This document shows positions 45,039 to 52,971 of a stretch of 64,000 nucleotides of DNA, piece after piece. Position numbers and translations under genes: made by a program. This stretch comes from CAYNHZ01 sp964397445. Lineage in GTDB: Bacteria; Bacteroidota; Bacteroidia; Bacteroidales; UBA932. The notes under the pieces are model-generated. The model did not search any database. It was not told where the DNA came from and saw only the letters and a list, made by a program, of their open reading frames with translations. The number at the start of each line of letters is the position of its first letter. The stretch's first letter is position 1. The stretch spans positions 310,001-374,000 of the forward strand of contig CAYNHZ010000001.1 in assembly GCA_964397445.1 (NCBI GenBank), given 5' to 3'.

Positions 45039-46027
45039 GTGATCTCTCTGTAAAATATTTGGGGCTTTCTTTAAAGAGCCCGATTATTGCTGCAAGTTGC
45101 GGTATGACATCAAATTTTGAGAATGTCAGTAAGATGGAGAATAGCGGCGTAGGTGCTATTGTTGTGAAATCATTATTTGAAGAACAAATCAGCAATGAGG
45201 TAAATTTTGTCTCTTCATTGGGAGATTCCTATCCTGAGATGAATGACTATTTGAATGGATATATTCGTCAGAATTCAATAAAAAACTATTTGGATTCGCT
45301 CAGAAAAATTCGTTTTGCAGTATCTGTACCTGTTATAGCAAGTATCAATTGTTATAATATTGGTGAGTGGATTTCTTATGCTAAAGAGATTGAGAATGTT
45401 GGTGTTGATGCTTTGGAAATTAACCTTTTCGATCTCCCAACTACTACAAATAATACAGGTGCAGATCTTGAAAAATCTTATATTGAAGTCGTTAGACAAG
45501 TGATCAATAGTGTCAAAATTCCTGTGGCTGTTAAAATAAGTTCCCATTTTACAAATATTCCCTCATTTGCCGACTCGCTTGTTGCACAAGGAGCTAAAGG
45601 AATTGTGATTTTCAATAGATTTTTTACTCCGGATATTGACTTGGATACATTGAAAATTGTTCCCGCCCCTATCCTCTCTCAACCAACAGATTATTTGGCA
45701 AATCTTAGATGGACCGCAATCCTTTCTTCAAGTGTGAAAGGTGCAGATATATCTTGTACAACAGGTATCCATACCCCTGAGAGTGCAGTTAAGCATCTAT
45801 TGGCCGGAGCTTCGACAGTGCAATTGTGCTCTGTGATTTACAAAGAGGGTTTTGGGGTTATTTCCAAATTTAACGACTTTTTGAAGTTATTTATGGATAA
45901 AAATAGGTTTGATTCCATTGATAGTTTTATTGGGAAATTGAATTACTCGAATATCGAAGATCCACTTATTTTTGAAAGGGCTCAGTTTCTCAAGTCGTTT
46001 GGTGGTTATAATATTAAATACAATTAA
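45035..46027 (+). CDS. Dihydroorotate dehydrogenase-like protein
   Basis: A 330-residue flavin TIM-barrel protein related to PyrD class 1: DLSVKYLGLSLKSPIIAASCGMTS, PVIASINCYNIGEW, GVDALEINLFDLPT, PVAVKISSH, GAKGIVIFNRFFTPDIDLDT, GASTVQLCSVIYKEG. In Bacteroidetes these are distinct from the pyrimidine-pathway PyrD and their substrate is uncertain. It is translationally coupled to glyS. Confidence 0.85.
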   Translation: MSDLSVKYLGLSLKSPIIAASCGMTSNFENVSKMENSGVGAIVVKSLFEEQISNEVNFVSSLGDSYPEMNDYLNGYIRQNSIKNYLDSLRKIRFAVSVPVIASINCYNIGEWISYAKEIENVGVDALEINLFDLPTTTNNTGADLEKSYIEVVRQVINSVKIPVAVKISSHFTNIPSFADSLVAQGAKGIVIFNRFFTPDIDLDTLKIVPAPILSQPTDYLANLRWTAILSSSVKGADISCTTGIHTPESAVKHLLAGASTVQLCSVIYKEGFGVISKFNDFLKLFMDKNRFDSIDSFIGKLNYSNIEDPLIFERAQFLKSFGGYNIKYN

Positions 46028-46042
46028 TTTGAAATACATATA

Positions 46043-47947
46043 ATGAGAACAATTAGAGAGTTTTTTTTGGTGATGATAGTGCTACTATCGTTACAGGTTA
46101 TCTCCTCTTGCCAAAAGGATATACTTGAGGTCTCTTCAAATGAGATTATTTTTGATAATACTCAATCTCCTCAAACAATATCTATGACGGCAAATGTACC
46201 GTGGACTATTAAGGCTAACGATTCTTGGATAACTATTGACCCTGCCTCGGGATCAGGGAGTGCCACACTTTCATTTAAAGCGACTATTAATAGTTTTGGT
46301 ACAGAGAGAAAATCTACCATTACTATTTCAGGTGGAAAAAAAGGGGAGATAGTTGTCCCAATCTCTGTAAAGCAGCCCACGACTTTAACAACATTTATTC
46401 CCGATACCACTTTCATTGAGAAAGATGGAGGGTCTAAAACAATTGAGGTTAAATCAAATGGAGAGTGGGAGGTTTTTACGGACGGAGAGAATAGATGGCT
46501 CTCTTCTATAACACCTAAAAAAGGGATTGGAAATCAGTCTATATCAATTACAGCCTCTGCAAGTGATGTTAGAAAAGATCAAATTGCAGCATTGATATTT
46601 AGGTCGGGAACATATTCCAGTAGGGCGTATGTTGTCCTTAGAGGGAAGGGAAATACCTCTCCTAATAAGCCCATTCTGGTAACTCCCACAGACAAATCAA
46701 CTAGTGTTTCTGTTACCCCTAAATTTTCTTGGTCTTGCACTGACCCTGATGGGGATGAGTTGATTTATGAATTGAATATCTCAAAGGATCAAACAACTTG
46801 GTTGAAAGAGAAAACATATAACACAACTTTCATTTCGAGTCGAACTCTTGATCCAAACACAAATTACTTTTGGAAGATTGTTGCGGATGATGGAAACGGT
46901 AGGGCTAATTCAACGAGTGAGTCTGATATTTTTACTTTTACCACAGGTGGAAAGACGAATTATGACGATGGAGAGAGTTGGCTTATTTTGAGTAGCTCAA
47001 AAGCGCGTCCTATTAACCTTGTTATTACTGGAGACGGGTATATTTCTGAGGATTTTAAACACGGAGGGACATTTGAATCTAATGCAAGAGAGGCTGTTGA
47101 GTCATTGTTTAGTATTGAACCATATAAAACATACAAAGAGTATTTTAATGTGTGGGTGATTGCTGCATACTCTACTGAAAGGGGTATGACCATAACAGGA
47201 AAACAAACCAGAAACACAAAATTTAAAGTGACTAAAACAGGTGATGGAACCTCTTTGACTTGTAATTATGATGGAGTCTTCAATTGGGTTAAAAAAATTC
47301 CGATTATTTCGGATGATGAATTGGATAAGACCTCGATAATATTGATGTCAAATGAAGATCTGTATGCCGGGACTTGTTGGATGTGGACATCCGGAAGATC
47401 TATAGGAATTGCGCCTGTTTCACGTAGAACTAACTCAGGTATGGGTGTGGATTTCAAGAGTATTGTTATGCACGAATGTGGAGGTCACGGTTTTGGGAGA
47501 TTGGCAGATGAGTATATTAATTACTCAAATCAAACTATTCCTGATACAGGTGATTGGTCTAAATCCTCTTTGAAATCTTGGCAAAGTGCTGGAGGTTTAT
47601 TAAATGTTTCATTGTCTAACGTAGAAGCAGAGGTGCCTTGGTATGAGCTAATTGGAAAATCGGGATATGGGAGAATTACAAATCCGGAAGGGGGACTTTA
47701 TTACTCTTTCGGTGTGTGGCGTTCTGAAGTAACAAGCTGTATGATCAATAATCTTCACTACTATAGTGCTGCTCAAAGGCTGAGGATTGTCAATAGAATA
47801 CTTACAGTTTCAGGTGAAGGTTTCACAATAGATAAATTTATTCAGAATGACATTCAAAAATCTCCATCAGCAGCTGTAATGACACAGTCAAGAATGTTTA
47901 ATCCATTTTTGTTTGTTCCACTAGGTCGTCCTGTTGTTATGAAATAG
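46043..47947 (+). CDS. Lipoprotein metallopeptidase, M64 (IgA peptidase) family with BACON domains
   Basis: A 634-residue surface lipoprotein; lipobox VISSC with Cys23. Two BACON-type modules follow (~30-110 with VPWTIKANDSWITIDPASGSG, and ~115-205), then a fibronectin-III-like region (~208-300), then the catalytic domain. The zinc motif is HECGGHGFGRLADEY (His477-Tyr491): HE, three residues, H, where the textbook HExxH has two, followed by the family-typical LADEY. M64 enzymes include an IgA-cleaving protease; the target here is unknown. Transcribed after glyS and the DHOD-like gene, ending at a strong terminator. Confidence 0.85.
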   Translation: MRTIREFFLVMIVLLSLQVISSCQKDILEVSSNEIIFDNTQSPQTISMTANVPWTIKANDSWITIDPASGSGSATLSFKATINSFGTERKSTITISGGKKGEIVVPISVKQPTTLTTFIPDTTFIEKDGGSKTIEVKSNGEWEVFTDGENRWLSSITPKKGIGNQSISITASASDVRKDQIAALIFRSGTYSSRAYVVLRGKGNTSPNKPILVTPTDKSTSVSVTPKFSWSCTDPDGDELIYELNISKDQTTWLKEKTYNTTFISSRTLDPNTNYFWKIVADDGNGRANSTSESDIFTFTTGGKTNYDDGESWLILSSSKARPINLVITGDGYISEDFKHGGTFESNAREAVESLFSIEPYKTYKEYFNVWVIAAYSTERGMTITGKQTRNTKFKVTKTGDGTSLTCNYDGVFNWVKKIPIISDDELDKTSIILMSNEDLYAGTCWMWTSGRSIGIAPVSRRTNSGMGVDFKSIVMHECGGHGFGRLADEYINYSNQTIPDTGDWSKSSLKSWQSAGGLLNVSLSNVEAEVPWYELIGKSGYGRITNPEGGLYYSFGVWRSEVTSCMINNLHYYSAAQRLRIVNRILTVSGEGFTIDKFIQNDIQKSPSAAVMTQSRMFNPFLFVPLGRPVVMK

Positions 47948-47970
47948 TCTCTTATTGATGATTGGGAAAT

Positions 47971-48001
47971 AAAAAATGCTTGAGAAATCAAGCATTTTTT
48001 T
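47971..48001. terminator. Bidirectional intrinsic terminator
   Basis: Stem AAAAAATGCTTGA with TCAAGCATTTTTT, 4-base loop GAAA, A/T tracts on both sides. It serves the M64 gene (plus) and tRNA-Pro (minus). Confidence 0.9.
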
Positions 48002-48029
48002 ATAAACCAATATGTCGGTTCAATTTTTG

Positions 48030-48103
48030 TCGGGGTACTCCGACTCGAACGGAGGACCCCCTGCTCCCAAAGCAGGTGCGCTAGCCAACTGCGCCACACC
48101 CCG
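48030..48103 (-). tRNA. tRNA-Pro (TGG)
   Basis: 74 nt on the minus strand. Acceptor CGGGGTG pairs with the 3' end TACCCCG plus discriminator A; anticodon stem CCTGC/GCAGG encloses loop TTTGGGA, giving anticodon TGG (Pro). T arm with GTTCGAGTC is present. CCA is not encoded (the following bases are CAA). Transcribed toward the terminator at 47971. Confidence 0.95.
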
Positions 48104-48221
48104 ATTTTCCATTCCTTTCAAAATGGGCTGCAAAGTTATACTACATTTTTGATTATACAAATAATTAGTCAAATAAATACATTTTTATTATTAATTAACA
48201 TCATAATTAGGCGATTAATAG

Positions 48222-48250
48222 TTTGTTAAAATGAATAAATTGTATATTCG
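48222..48250 (+). promoter_or_regulatory. Promoter (-33 and -7) for the sensor kinase
   Basis: TTTG at 48222-48225, 17-base spacer, TATATTCG at 48243-48250 (one base off TAnnTTTG), 21 bases before the ATG at 48272. Confidence 0.5.
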
Positions 48251-48271
48251 CACCAATTAAAATAATATGTT

Positions 48272-50230
48272 ATGAAAATTTTTATCAGAACATTTTTTAT
48301 TTTTGTAATGTTGGCATCTTCTTATAATGTCTCTGCTCAAAAAAAACTGTTTTCGAATTCTCTTAATGAGGAAAGGGATATTATCTTACTTATCTCCTCA
48401 TATAACCCCGACACTAAAAGGATCGATAATTTTCTAAGATCTTTTGAAGAGAGTGTTATCTCTGATGATAATAAATATACTGTACTTTTGGAGTCCCTCT
48501 CTTGTGGAGAGATGGATGACTCTTCAGATTGGGTTATAAAATTGAGAAATGTTATTAATAATTACAAAGATAAGAATACAAAGGCAATTATTCTCCTTGG
48601 TCAAGAGGCTTGGGCTGCTTTCTCTTTGATACAGGATAAAGAGATAAAATCACCTATTTTTGTCTGTTATGGCAGTGTAAATGGGATTGATCTTAATCAG
48701 TATGATGGTAAAGATAAGTGGGTTCCTAAGTCGATTGATTTGACAGATGTCCACAAACATAGCAATGATACAATTCAATATGAAATAGGGGGGATGCTTT
48801 GTGTGTATGATGTTGATGCCAATTTAAATATCATTAAAGAGTTTTTTCCACATATCAAAAATATAGCACTTATTACCGATAACACTTATGGTGGAATATC
48901 AATTCAGGCTTTGGTAATGGAAAAAATTAAAAATTACCCGGAATATAATCTTATTACAATTGATAGTCGGACACTGACAACTCAACAAGCAATACATCAA
49001 ATTGTGGAATTGAATAATAATACGGCATTGTTAGTTGGTACTTGGAGGGTAGGGGGCGATGGTCTTTATTATATGTCTTCTTCCCTGAGAGAGTTATTGC
49101 AGGCAAATTCTGATCTTCCAACTTTCACATTATCAGGAAGTGGTATGGAATCCTCTGTTATTGGGGGGTATGTTCCTCAATATCAAGAATATGATCCGAA
49201 GGAGATTTATAAACAAATTAAAAATTATTACGATTCAAACGGTGAGATTAAACCTTATTTCAAGTTATTGGATAATAAGTATGTTTTTGATGAGAGTATG
49301 CTTGATAAATTTGCAGTAACAAAATACAACCTACCGAAAGAGGCGTTGATATTTAACCCTTTGGAGACTAAATTGGAAAAATATAAAATTTTTGTTGATA
49401 TCGCTTTAATAGTAGTAGTTGTTTTACTTTTGATGGTTTCCCTTATTTTATATTTTGCAATAAAAAATAAAAAACTTACGAATAAATTGGAGGAGAGTAA
49501 CTCTCTGTTGAGTAAAGCCAAGGATGCTGCGGTCGAGGCGGATGCGATGAAATCTTCTTTTTTGGCAAATATGAGTCACGAGATCCGCACCCCGTTGAAT
49601 GCAATTTCCGGTTTCTCCTATCTTCTAACGGAGGAGGTGATTACCCCTGCTGAGAAGAGAGAGTACAGAGATATTATCAGAAAAAATACCGATTATTTGC
49701 TTAAATTGATCAATGATATTCTTGATATATCTCGGCTTGAGTCGGGTAAGATGATTTTCACATTGAAAAAGTGTGATATTGTGGATATTTGTATGAAGAG
49801 TATGAGCACTATTACCCCCATAAAGAAAGCAGGGGTTGAGTATATCTTTAACTCTTCCGTAGAAAGTTTTCCTTTAGTTACTGATGAGGTGCGACTTATG
49901 CAGGTAATTGTCAATTTTCTTTCTAATGCAACAAAATTTACTGAGAAGGGTTCAATTATTCTCTCTCTGAAAATTGATGAAACTAATAACAAGATTTTGA
50001 TCTCTGTTACCGATACAGGATGTGGTATCTTACCAGAAAATAGGAGGAAGATTTTTAGCCGTTTTGAGAAGATTAATGAACATCAACAAGGTTTTGGATT
50101 GGGTCTTGCTATCTCAAAACAGATTGCAGAGAAGATTGGAGGGAAAATTTATCTTGATGAAGGGTATTCTACCGGTACAAGAATTATTATGGAGCATCCT
50201 ATCCTTTCTGAGAGTTTGATTAAGCATTAA
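48272..50230 (+). CDS. Membrane sensor histidine kinase with periplasmic binding-protein-like sensor
   Basis: A 652-residue kinase. Signal peptide (MKIFIRTFFIFVMLASSYNVSAQ); an extracytoplasmic domain (~25-365) of ABC-substrate-binding type (LLISSYNPDTKRIDNFLRSFEES, AIILLGQEAWAAF, HIKNIALITDNTYGGISIQ, ALLVGTWRVGGDG); one membrane helix (~372-396); HisKA with phospho-acceptor His436 in NMSHEIRTPLNAISG; HATPase with N box FLSNATKFTE, G1 VTDTGCGI and GFGLGLAISKQIAEKIGG. No receiver domain and no response regulator gene nearby. The ligand is unknown. The aspartic protease gene follows after 14 bases. Confidence 0.88.
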   Translation: MKIFIRTFFIFVMLASSYNVSAQKKLFSNSLNEERDIILLISSYNPDTKRIDNFLRSFEESVISDDNKYTVLLESLSCGEMDDSSDWVIKLRNVINNYKDKNTKAIILLGQEAWAAFSLIQDKEIKSPIFVCYGSVNGIDLNQYDGKDKWVPKSIDLTDVHKHSNDTIQYEIGGMLCVYDVDANLNIIKEFFPHIKNIALITDNTYGGISIQALVMEKIKNYPEYNLITIDSRTLTTQQAIHQIVELNNNTALLVGTWRVGGDGLYYMSSSLRELLQANSDLPTFTLSGSGMESSVIGGYVPQYQEYDPKEIYKQIKNYYDSNGEIKPYFKLLDNKYVFDESMLDKFAVTKYNLPKEALIFNPLETKLEKYKIFVDIALIVVVVLLLMVSLILYFAIKNKKLTNKLEESNSLLSKAKDAAVEADAMKSSFLANMSHEIRTPLNAISGFSYLLTEEVITPAEKREYRDIIRKNTDYLLKLINDILDISRLESGKMIFTLKKCDIVDICMKSMSTITPIKKAGVEYIFNSSVESFPLVTDEVRLMQVIVNFLSNATKFTEKGSIILSLKIDETNNKILISVTDTGCGILPENRRKIFSRFEKINEHQQGFGLGLAISKQIAEKIGGKIYLDEGYSTGTRIIMEHPILSESLIKH

Positions 50231-50244
50231 TTATTTTAGTTAAA

Positions 50245-51471
50245 GTGATGTTTCACAGTGTATTCTCAAGTGATAACACTTTTACTACTATCTATGATGT
50301 GTTGGAAAGTGAAAACTTCTTTAAGGCGGATGCTATCTATAAAAGTCTGAAAAACAGCATTTCTCCGATGGAAAGAATGTATGTTGAGGCTGTTTTGGAT
50401 AATGCATTTAATAGGATAGATAGGTCTCAAAGGATAATAGATGAAATAATTAAGAAAGATAATCCGCTGCCTGATCAATTAATGGCTGATTTATATAGAA
50501 TTAGCAATTATAATTATCTTAAAAGCCACAATTATCTTGGTGCAGCTAAGGCTATTAATACCCTCCTTGAAAACTATAAAAAAGAATTCTCTTATACCGA
50601 GATTTTAGATTTAAAAAACACCCTTTCATTTTGTTCGACATTGCAAAATGAGGCGAATCAGAGGGTTATTGTTGATCAAACCTCTTCAATAAACATTACA
50701 AAAGATCGAGTAGGTCTTAATACATTGAGAATCAGTTTTGAGAATGATTCTGTGGATTTCGTTATGGATACAGGGGCAAGTATGTCTGTCGTTACGAGTT
50801 CTGTGGCAGAACGGTTTAAAATGAAAATGTTATGTAAGAAAATCCTTATCACAACTGCTACAAGAAAGAAAGTTAAGGCTGAAATTGCGTTATGTCCACT
50901 TTTTAGAATAGGGGATATAAAGGTGGAAAACAGTGTTTTTCTCGTTGTGTCTGATAAGTCAATGTCTTTTCCTCAAGCCGATTATCAAATCAACGGAATT
51001 ATTGGATTACCGATTATACTTGATATGGGAGAAATACAGATTACCAAGAGCGGGGTATTGATTGTTCCTAAGGAGAAAACAAATTTTGAAAGAGAGCCTA
51101 ATTTGGCATTCAGTGGGTTTAAATTATTGATAGGAATAGATGGTTTGCACTATAATTTTGACACAGGAGCTAATGAAACAATGTTGTATAATTCATATTA
51201 TGATGAGAATAAGAAGGAAATAGATAGTCTTTACAAAGTTAAAACTATCTCTTTTGCCGGAGTTGGAGGAAGGAAAAATCGTGACGGATTTAGGATCAAA
51301 CATAATTTCAAAATATATGATAAAGAGGTGCAATTAGATAATTTGATTCTTATAAAAGGGGAGACGGGGATAAATGATACCCTTTATGGCAATATAGGGA
51401 ATGATGTTTTTGGAAGATTTGATAAGATGGTTTTGAATTTCGAAAAAATGTTTGTCTCCTTCGGGGATTGA
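50245..51471 (+). CDS. Clan AA aspartic protease-like protein with two DTGA motifs
   Basis: A 408-residue protein. Residues ~1-150 are helical, TPR-like; two retropepsin-type modules follow, with DTGAS at Asp175 (FVMDTGASMSVVT) and DTGAN at Asp306 (NFDTGANETMLYN), each followed by a hydrophobic-Gly pattern (INGIIGLPIILDMG; YGNIGNDVFGRF). Two DTG motifs in one chain could form an internal, pepsin-like active site. Relatives usually have a signal peptide; none is evident here. The stop codon lies inside the first unit of the tandem repeat that begins at 51463. Probably co-transcribed with the sensor kinase. Confidence 0.8.
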   Translation: MMFHSVFSSDNTFTTIYDVLESENFFKADAIYKSLKNSISPMERMYVEAVLDNAFNRIDRSQRIIDEIIKKDNPLPDQLMADLYRISNYNYLKSHNYLGAAKAINTLLENYKKEFSYTEILDLKNTLSFCSTLQNEANQRVIVDQTSSINITKDRVGLNTLRISFENDSVDFVMDTGASMSVVTSSVAERFKMKMLCKKILITTATRKKVKAEIALCPLFRIGDIKVENSVFLVVSDKSMSFPQADYQINGIIGLPIILDMGEIQITKSGVLIVPKEKTNFEREPNLAFSGFKLLIGIDGLHYNFDTGANETMLYNSYYDENKKEIDSLYKVKTISFAGVGGRKNRDGFRIKHNFKIYDKEVQLDNLILIKGETGINDTLYGNIGNDVFGRFDKMVLNFEKMFVSFGD

Positions 51472-51701
51472 GCCTTTGGCATTCCCCTTTGGGGATTGAG
51501 CCTTTGGCATTCCCCTTCGGGGATTGAGCCTTTGGCATTCCCCTTNNNNNNNNNNNNNNNNNNNNNNNNNNNNNNNNNNNNNNNNNNNNNNNNNNNNNNN
51601 NNNNNNNNNNNNNNNNNNNNNNNNNNNNNNNNNNNNNNNNNNNNNGGGGATTGAGCCTTTGGCATTCCCCTTCGGGGATTGAGCCTTTGGCATTCCCCTT
51701 T
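51463..51701. repeat. 28-bp tandem repeat, hairpin-forming, interrupted by an assembly gap
   Basis: Head-to-tail units of 28 bp, starting GGGGATTGAGCC and ending GGCATTCCCCTT plus C or T, with centre GCCTTTGGC. Units start at 51463, 51491, 51519, then after the gap at 51646 and 51674; the visible units are identical except for the last base. Each can fold (GGGGA with TCCCC outside, GCC-TTT-GGC inside). A degenerate GC-rich hairpin, CGCC TACC GGCG, follows at 51702. There are no spacers, so it is not a CRISPR array. Copy number is unknown because of the 100-N gap. Confidence 0.9.
51546..51645. other. 100-N assembly gap inside the repeat
   Basis: Exactly 100 N, the customary placeholder for a gap of unknown length. 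It lies in the third visible repeat unit, so the assembly broke because the array is longer than could be resolved. Reading frames across it are artefacts. Confidence 0.97.
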
Positions 51702-51735
51702 CGCCTACCGGCGGGGTGCTTCAATTGAGTAAAAG

Positions 51736-51769
51736 CAGTGTGTCTATTTCATATCCACACTGTTTTTTT
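51736..51769 (+). terminator. Intrinsic terminator, plus strand
   Basis: Stem CAGTGTG with CACACTG, 13-base loop, then seven T residues. It would end transcripts of the kinase-protease operon that pass through the tandem repeat. Confidence 0.8.
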
Positions 51770-51813
51770 GTCTCTCTGCACTTTTGAAAGTGTCCTTTCA
51801 ACGTTTGAGAGAC

Positions 51814-51841
51814 AAAAAAAGCAGTACGGGTTTCGTACTGC
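51814..51841 (-). terminator. Intrinsic terminator after tRNA-Ser, minus strand
   Basis: Stem GCAGTACG with CGTACTGC, 5-base loop; on the minus strand it is followed by seven T residues (51820-51814). Confidence 0.85.
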
Positions 51842-51852
51842 TTTTACTCAAT

Positions 51853-51942
51853 TGGCGGTGAGGGGGGGATTCGAACCCCCGGAACCGTTACCAGTTCGGC
51901 AGTTTAGCAAACTGCTGGTTTCAGCCACTCACCCACCTCACC
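51853..51942 (-). tRNA. tRNA-Ser (GCT), CCA encoded
   Basis: 90 nt on the minus strand including CCA. Acceptor GGTGAGG pairs with CCTCACC, discriminator G, then CCA at 51855-51853. Anticodon stem GCAGT/ACTGC with loop TTGCTAA gives anticodon GCT. The long variable arm (CGAACTGGTAACGGTTCC region) is typical of class II serine tRNAs. The terminator at 51814 follows directly. Confidence 0.95.
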
Positions 51943-52004
51943 AAAAAGGATTGCAAATATATGTTAGAATTGGCAATCCTCCAAATTAAACTCTTTTCAA
52001 ACAA

Positions 52005-52961
52005 TTATTTTGATATGTTTTCACGCATATCTGTGTCTGCTTGAATATTTTTGATTTTGTAAAAGTCCATCACGCCAAGATTACCAGATCGTAGGGCGTC
52101 TGCCATTGCTAATGGGATCTCTTTTTCTGCTTCAATAACTTTTGCTCTTGCCTCTTGTGCTTTGGCTTTCATCTCTTGTTCTTGTGCAACTGCCATTGCT
52201 CTTTTCTCCTCTGCACGGGCCTGTGCGATGTTTTTGTCAGCATTTGCCTGATCCATTTGTAGTACTGCCCCGATGTTTTTTCCAATATCTATATCTGCTA
52301 TGTCTATTGACAATATTTCAAAAGCTGTACCGGCATCAAGCCCTTTCATTAGAACTACTTTTGAAATGGAGTCGGGATTTTCCAAAACCTCTTTATGGGA
52401 CACTGCAGAGCCGATACTTGATACGATCCCCTCTCCTACACGTGCTAAAACTGTCTCTTCTCCTGCTCCCCCAACTAATTGTTTAATATTTGCACGCACT
52501 GTAACTCTTGCTTTTGCAATAAGCTGAATACCATCTTTTGAAACAGCCGTTACAGGGGGTGTGTTAATAACTTTTGGGTTTACAGACATCTGAACTGCCT
52601 CGAAAACATCACGCCCTGCAAGGTCTATGGCAGCTGCCATCTTGAAATCAAGTGCTATGTTAGCTTTGTCTGCTGAAATAAGGGCATTTACCACATTGGG
52701 GACATTACCTTTTGCCAAATAGTGGGCTTCAAGTGCGTTAGCGTCGAGTTTTAATCCTGCTTTGGTACCGGTTACCATAGCCATTACTATTGTGCTTGGT
52801 GGAACTTTTCTCCAACGCATTAGGACAAGTTGAATAAGTGATATTCTTACACCCGATATGAGTGCTTGAAACCACAATGTAACTGGGAAAAACCATAGTA
52901 ATATGATTAATCCTACGATAGCAAGTGCTACCCAAATAAGCATTACTGCAATTTCTGACAT
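52005..52961 (-). CDS. floA: Flotillin-like protein FloA
   Basis: A 318-residue SPFH-family membrane-microdomain protein. N-terminal hairpin membrane segment (VMLIWVALAIVGLIILLWFFPVTLWFQALISG), SPFH region (AVQMSVNPKVINTPPVTAVSKDGIQLIAKARVTVRANI), and a C-terminal Ala/Glu-rich coiled coil (AQARAEEKRAMAVAQEQEMKA, split here). The start at 52961 is used because the longer frame to 53006 would overlap nfeD. FloA and NfeD are a known functional pair. Secure. Confidence 0.93.
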   Translation of the reverse strand: MSEIAVMLIWVALAIVGLIILLWFFPVTLWFQALISGVRISLIQLVLMRWRKVPPSTIVMAMVTGTKAGLKLDANALEAHYLAKGNVPNVVNALISADKANIALDFKMAAAIDLAGRDVFEAVQMSVNPKVINTPPVTAVSKDGIQLIAKARVTVRANIKQLVGGAGEETVLARVGEGIVSSIGSAVSHKEVLENPDSISKVVLMKGLDAGTAFEILSIDIADIDIGKNIGAVLQMDQANADKNIAQARAEEKRAMAVAQEQEMKAKAQEARAKVIEAEKEIPLAMADALRSGNLGVMDFYKIKNIQADTDMRENISK

Positions 52962-52971
52962 AATTTTGTTT

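Larger units (their letters stand above)
51722..51854. repeat. Inverted repeat of terminator modules between the tandem array and tRNA-Ser
   Basis: CAATTGAGTAAAAGCAGT at 51722-51739 is repeated exactly, inverted, at 51837-51854, where it abuts and overlaps the CCA end of tRNA-Ser. Further in, TTTTTTTGTCTCTC (after 51763) is mirrored by GAGAGACAAAAAAA (to 51820). So both strands carry the same layout: 18-mer, hairpin, T-tract, GTCTCTC, with only the hairpin and its loop differing. The centre holds a small palindrome, CACTTTTGAAAGTG. Confidence 0.9.

Noticed and set aside
47416..47431. parS-like sequence TGTTTCACGTAGAACT
   Set aside because: Three mismatches, no inverted symmetry in the right arm, and inside a peptidase gene.
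51463..51701. CRISPR array
   Set aside because: The 28-bp length is CRISPR-like, but units are directly adjacent with no unique spacers and no cas genes are in the window.
51384..51724. Long minus-strand proteins crossing the N gap
   Set aside because: They run through 100 unknown bases and consist only of the tandem repeat; no start signal or family support.
51837..51942. Integration (att) site at tRNA-Ser
   Set aside because: Only three bases of the tRNA are within the inverted repeat, the copy is inverted rather than direct, and no integrase is nearby.
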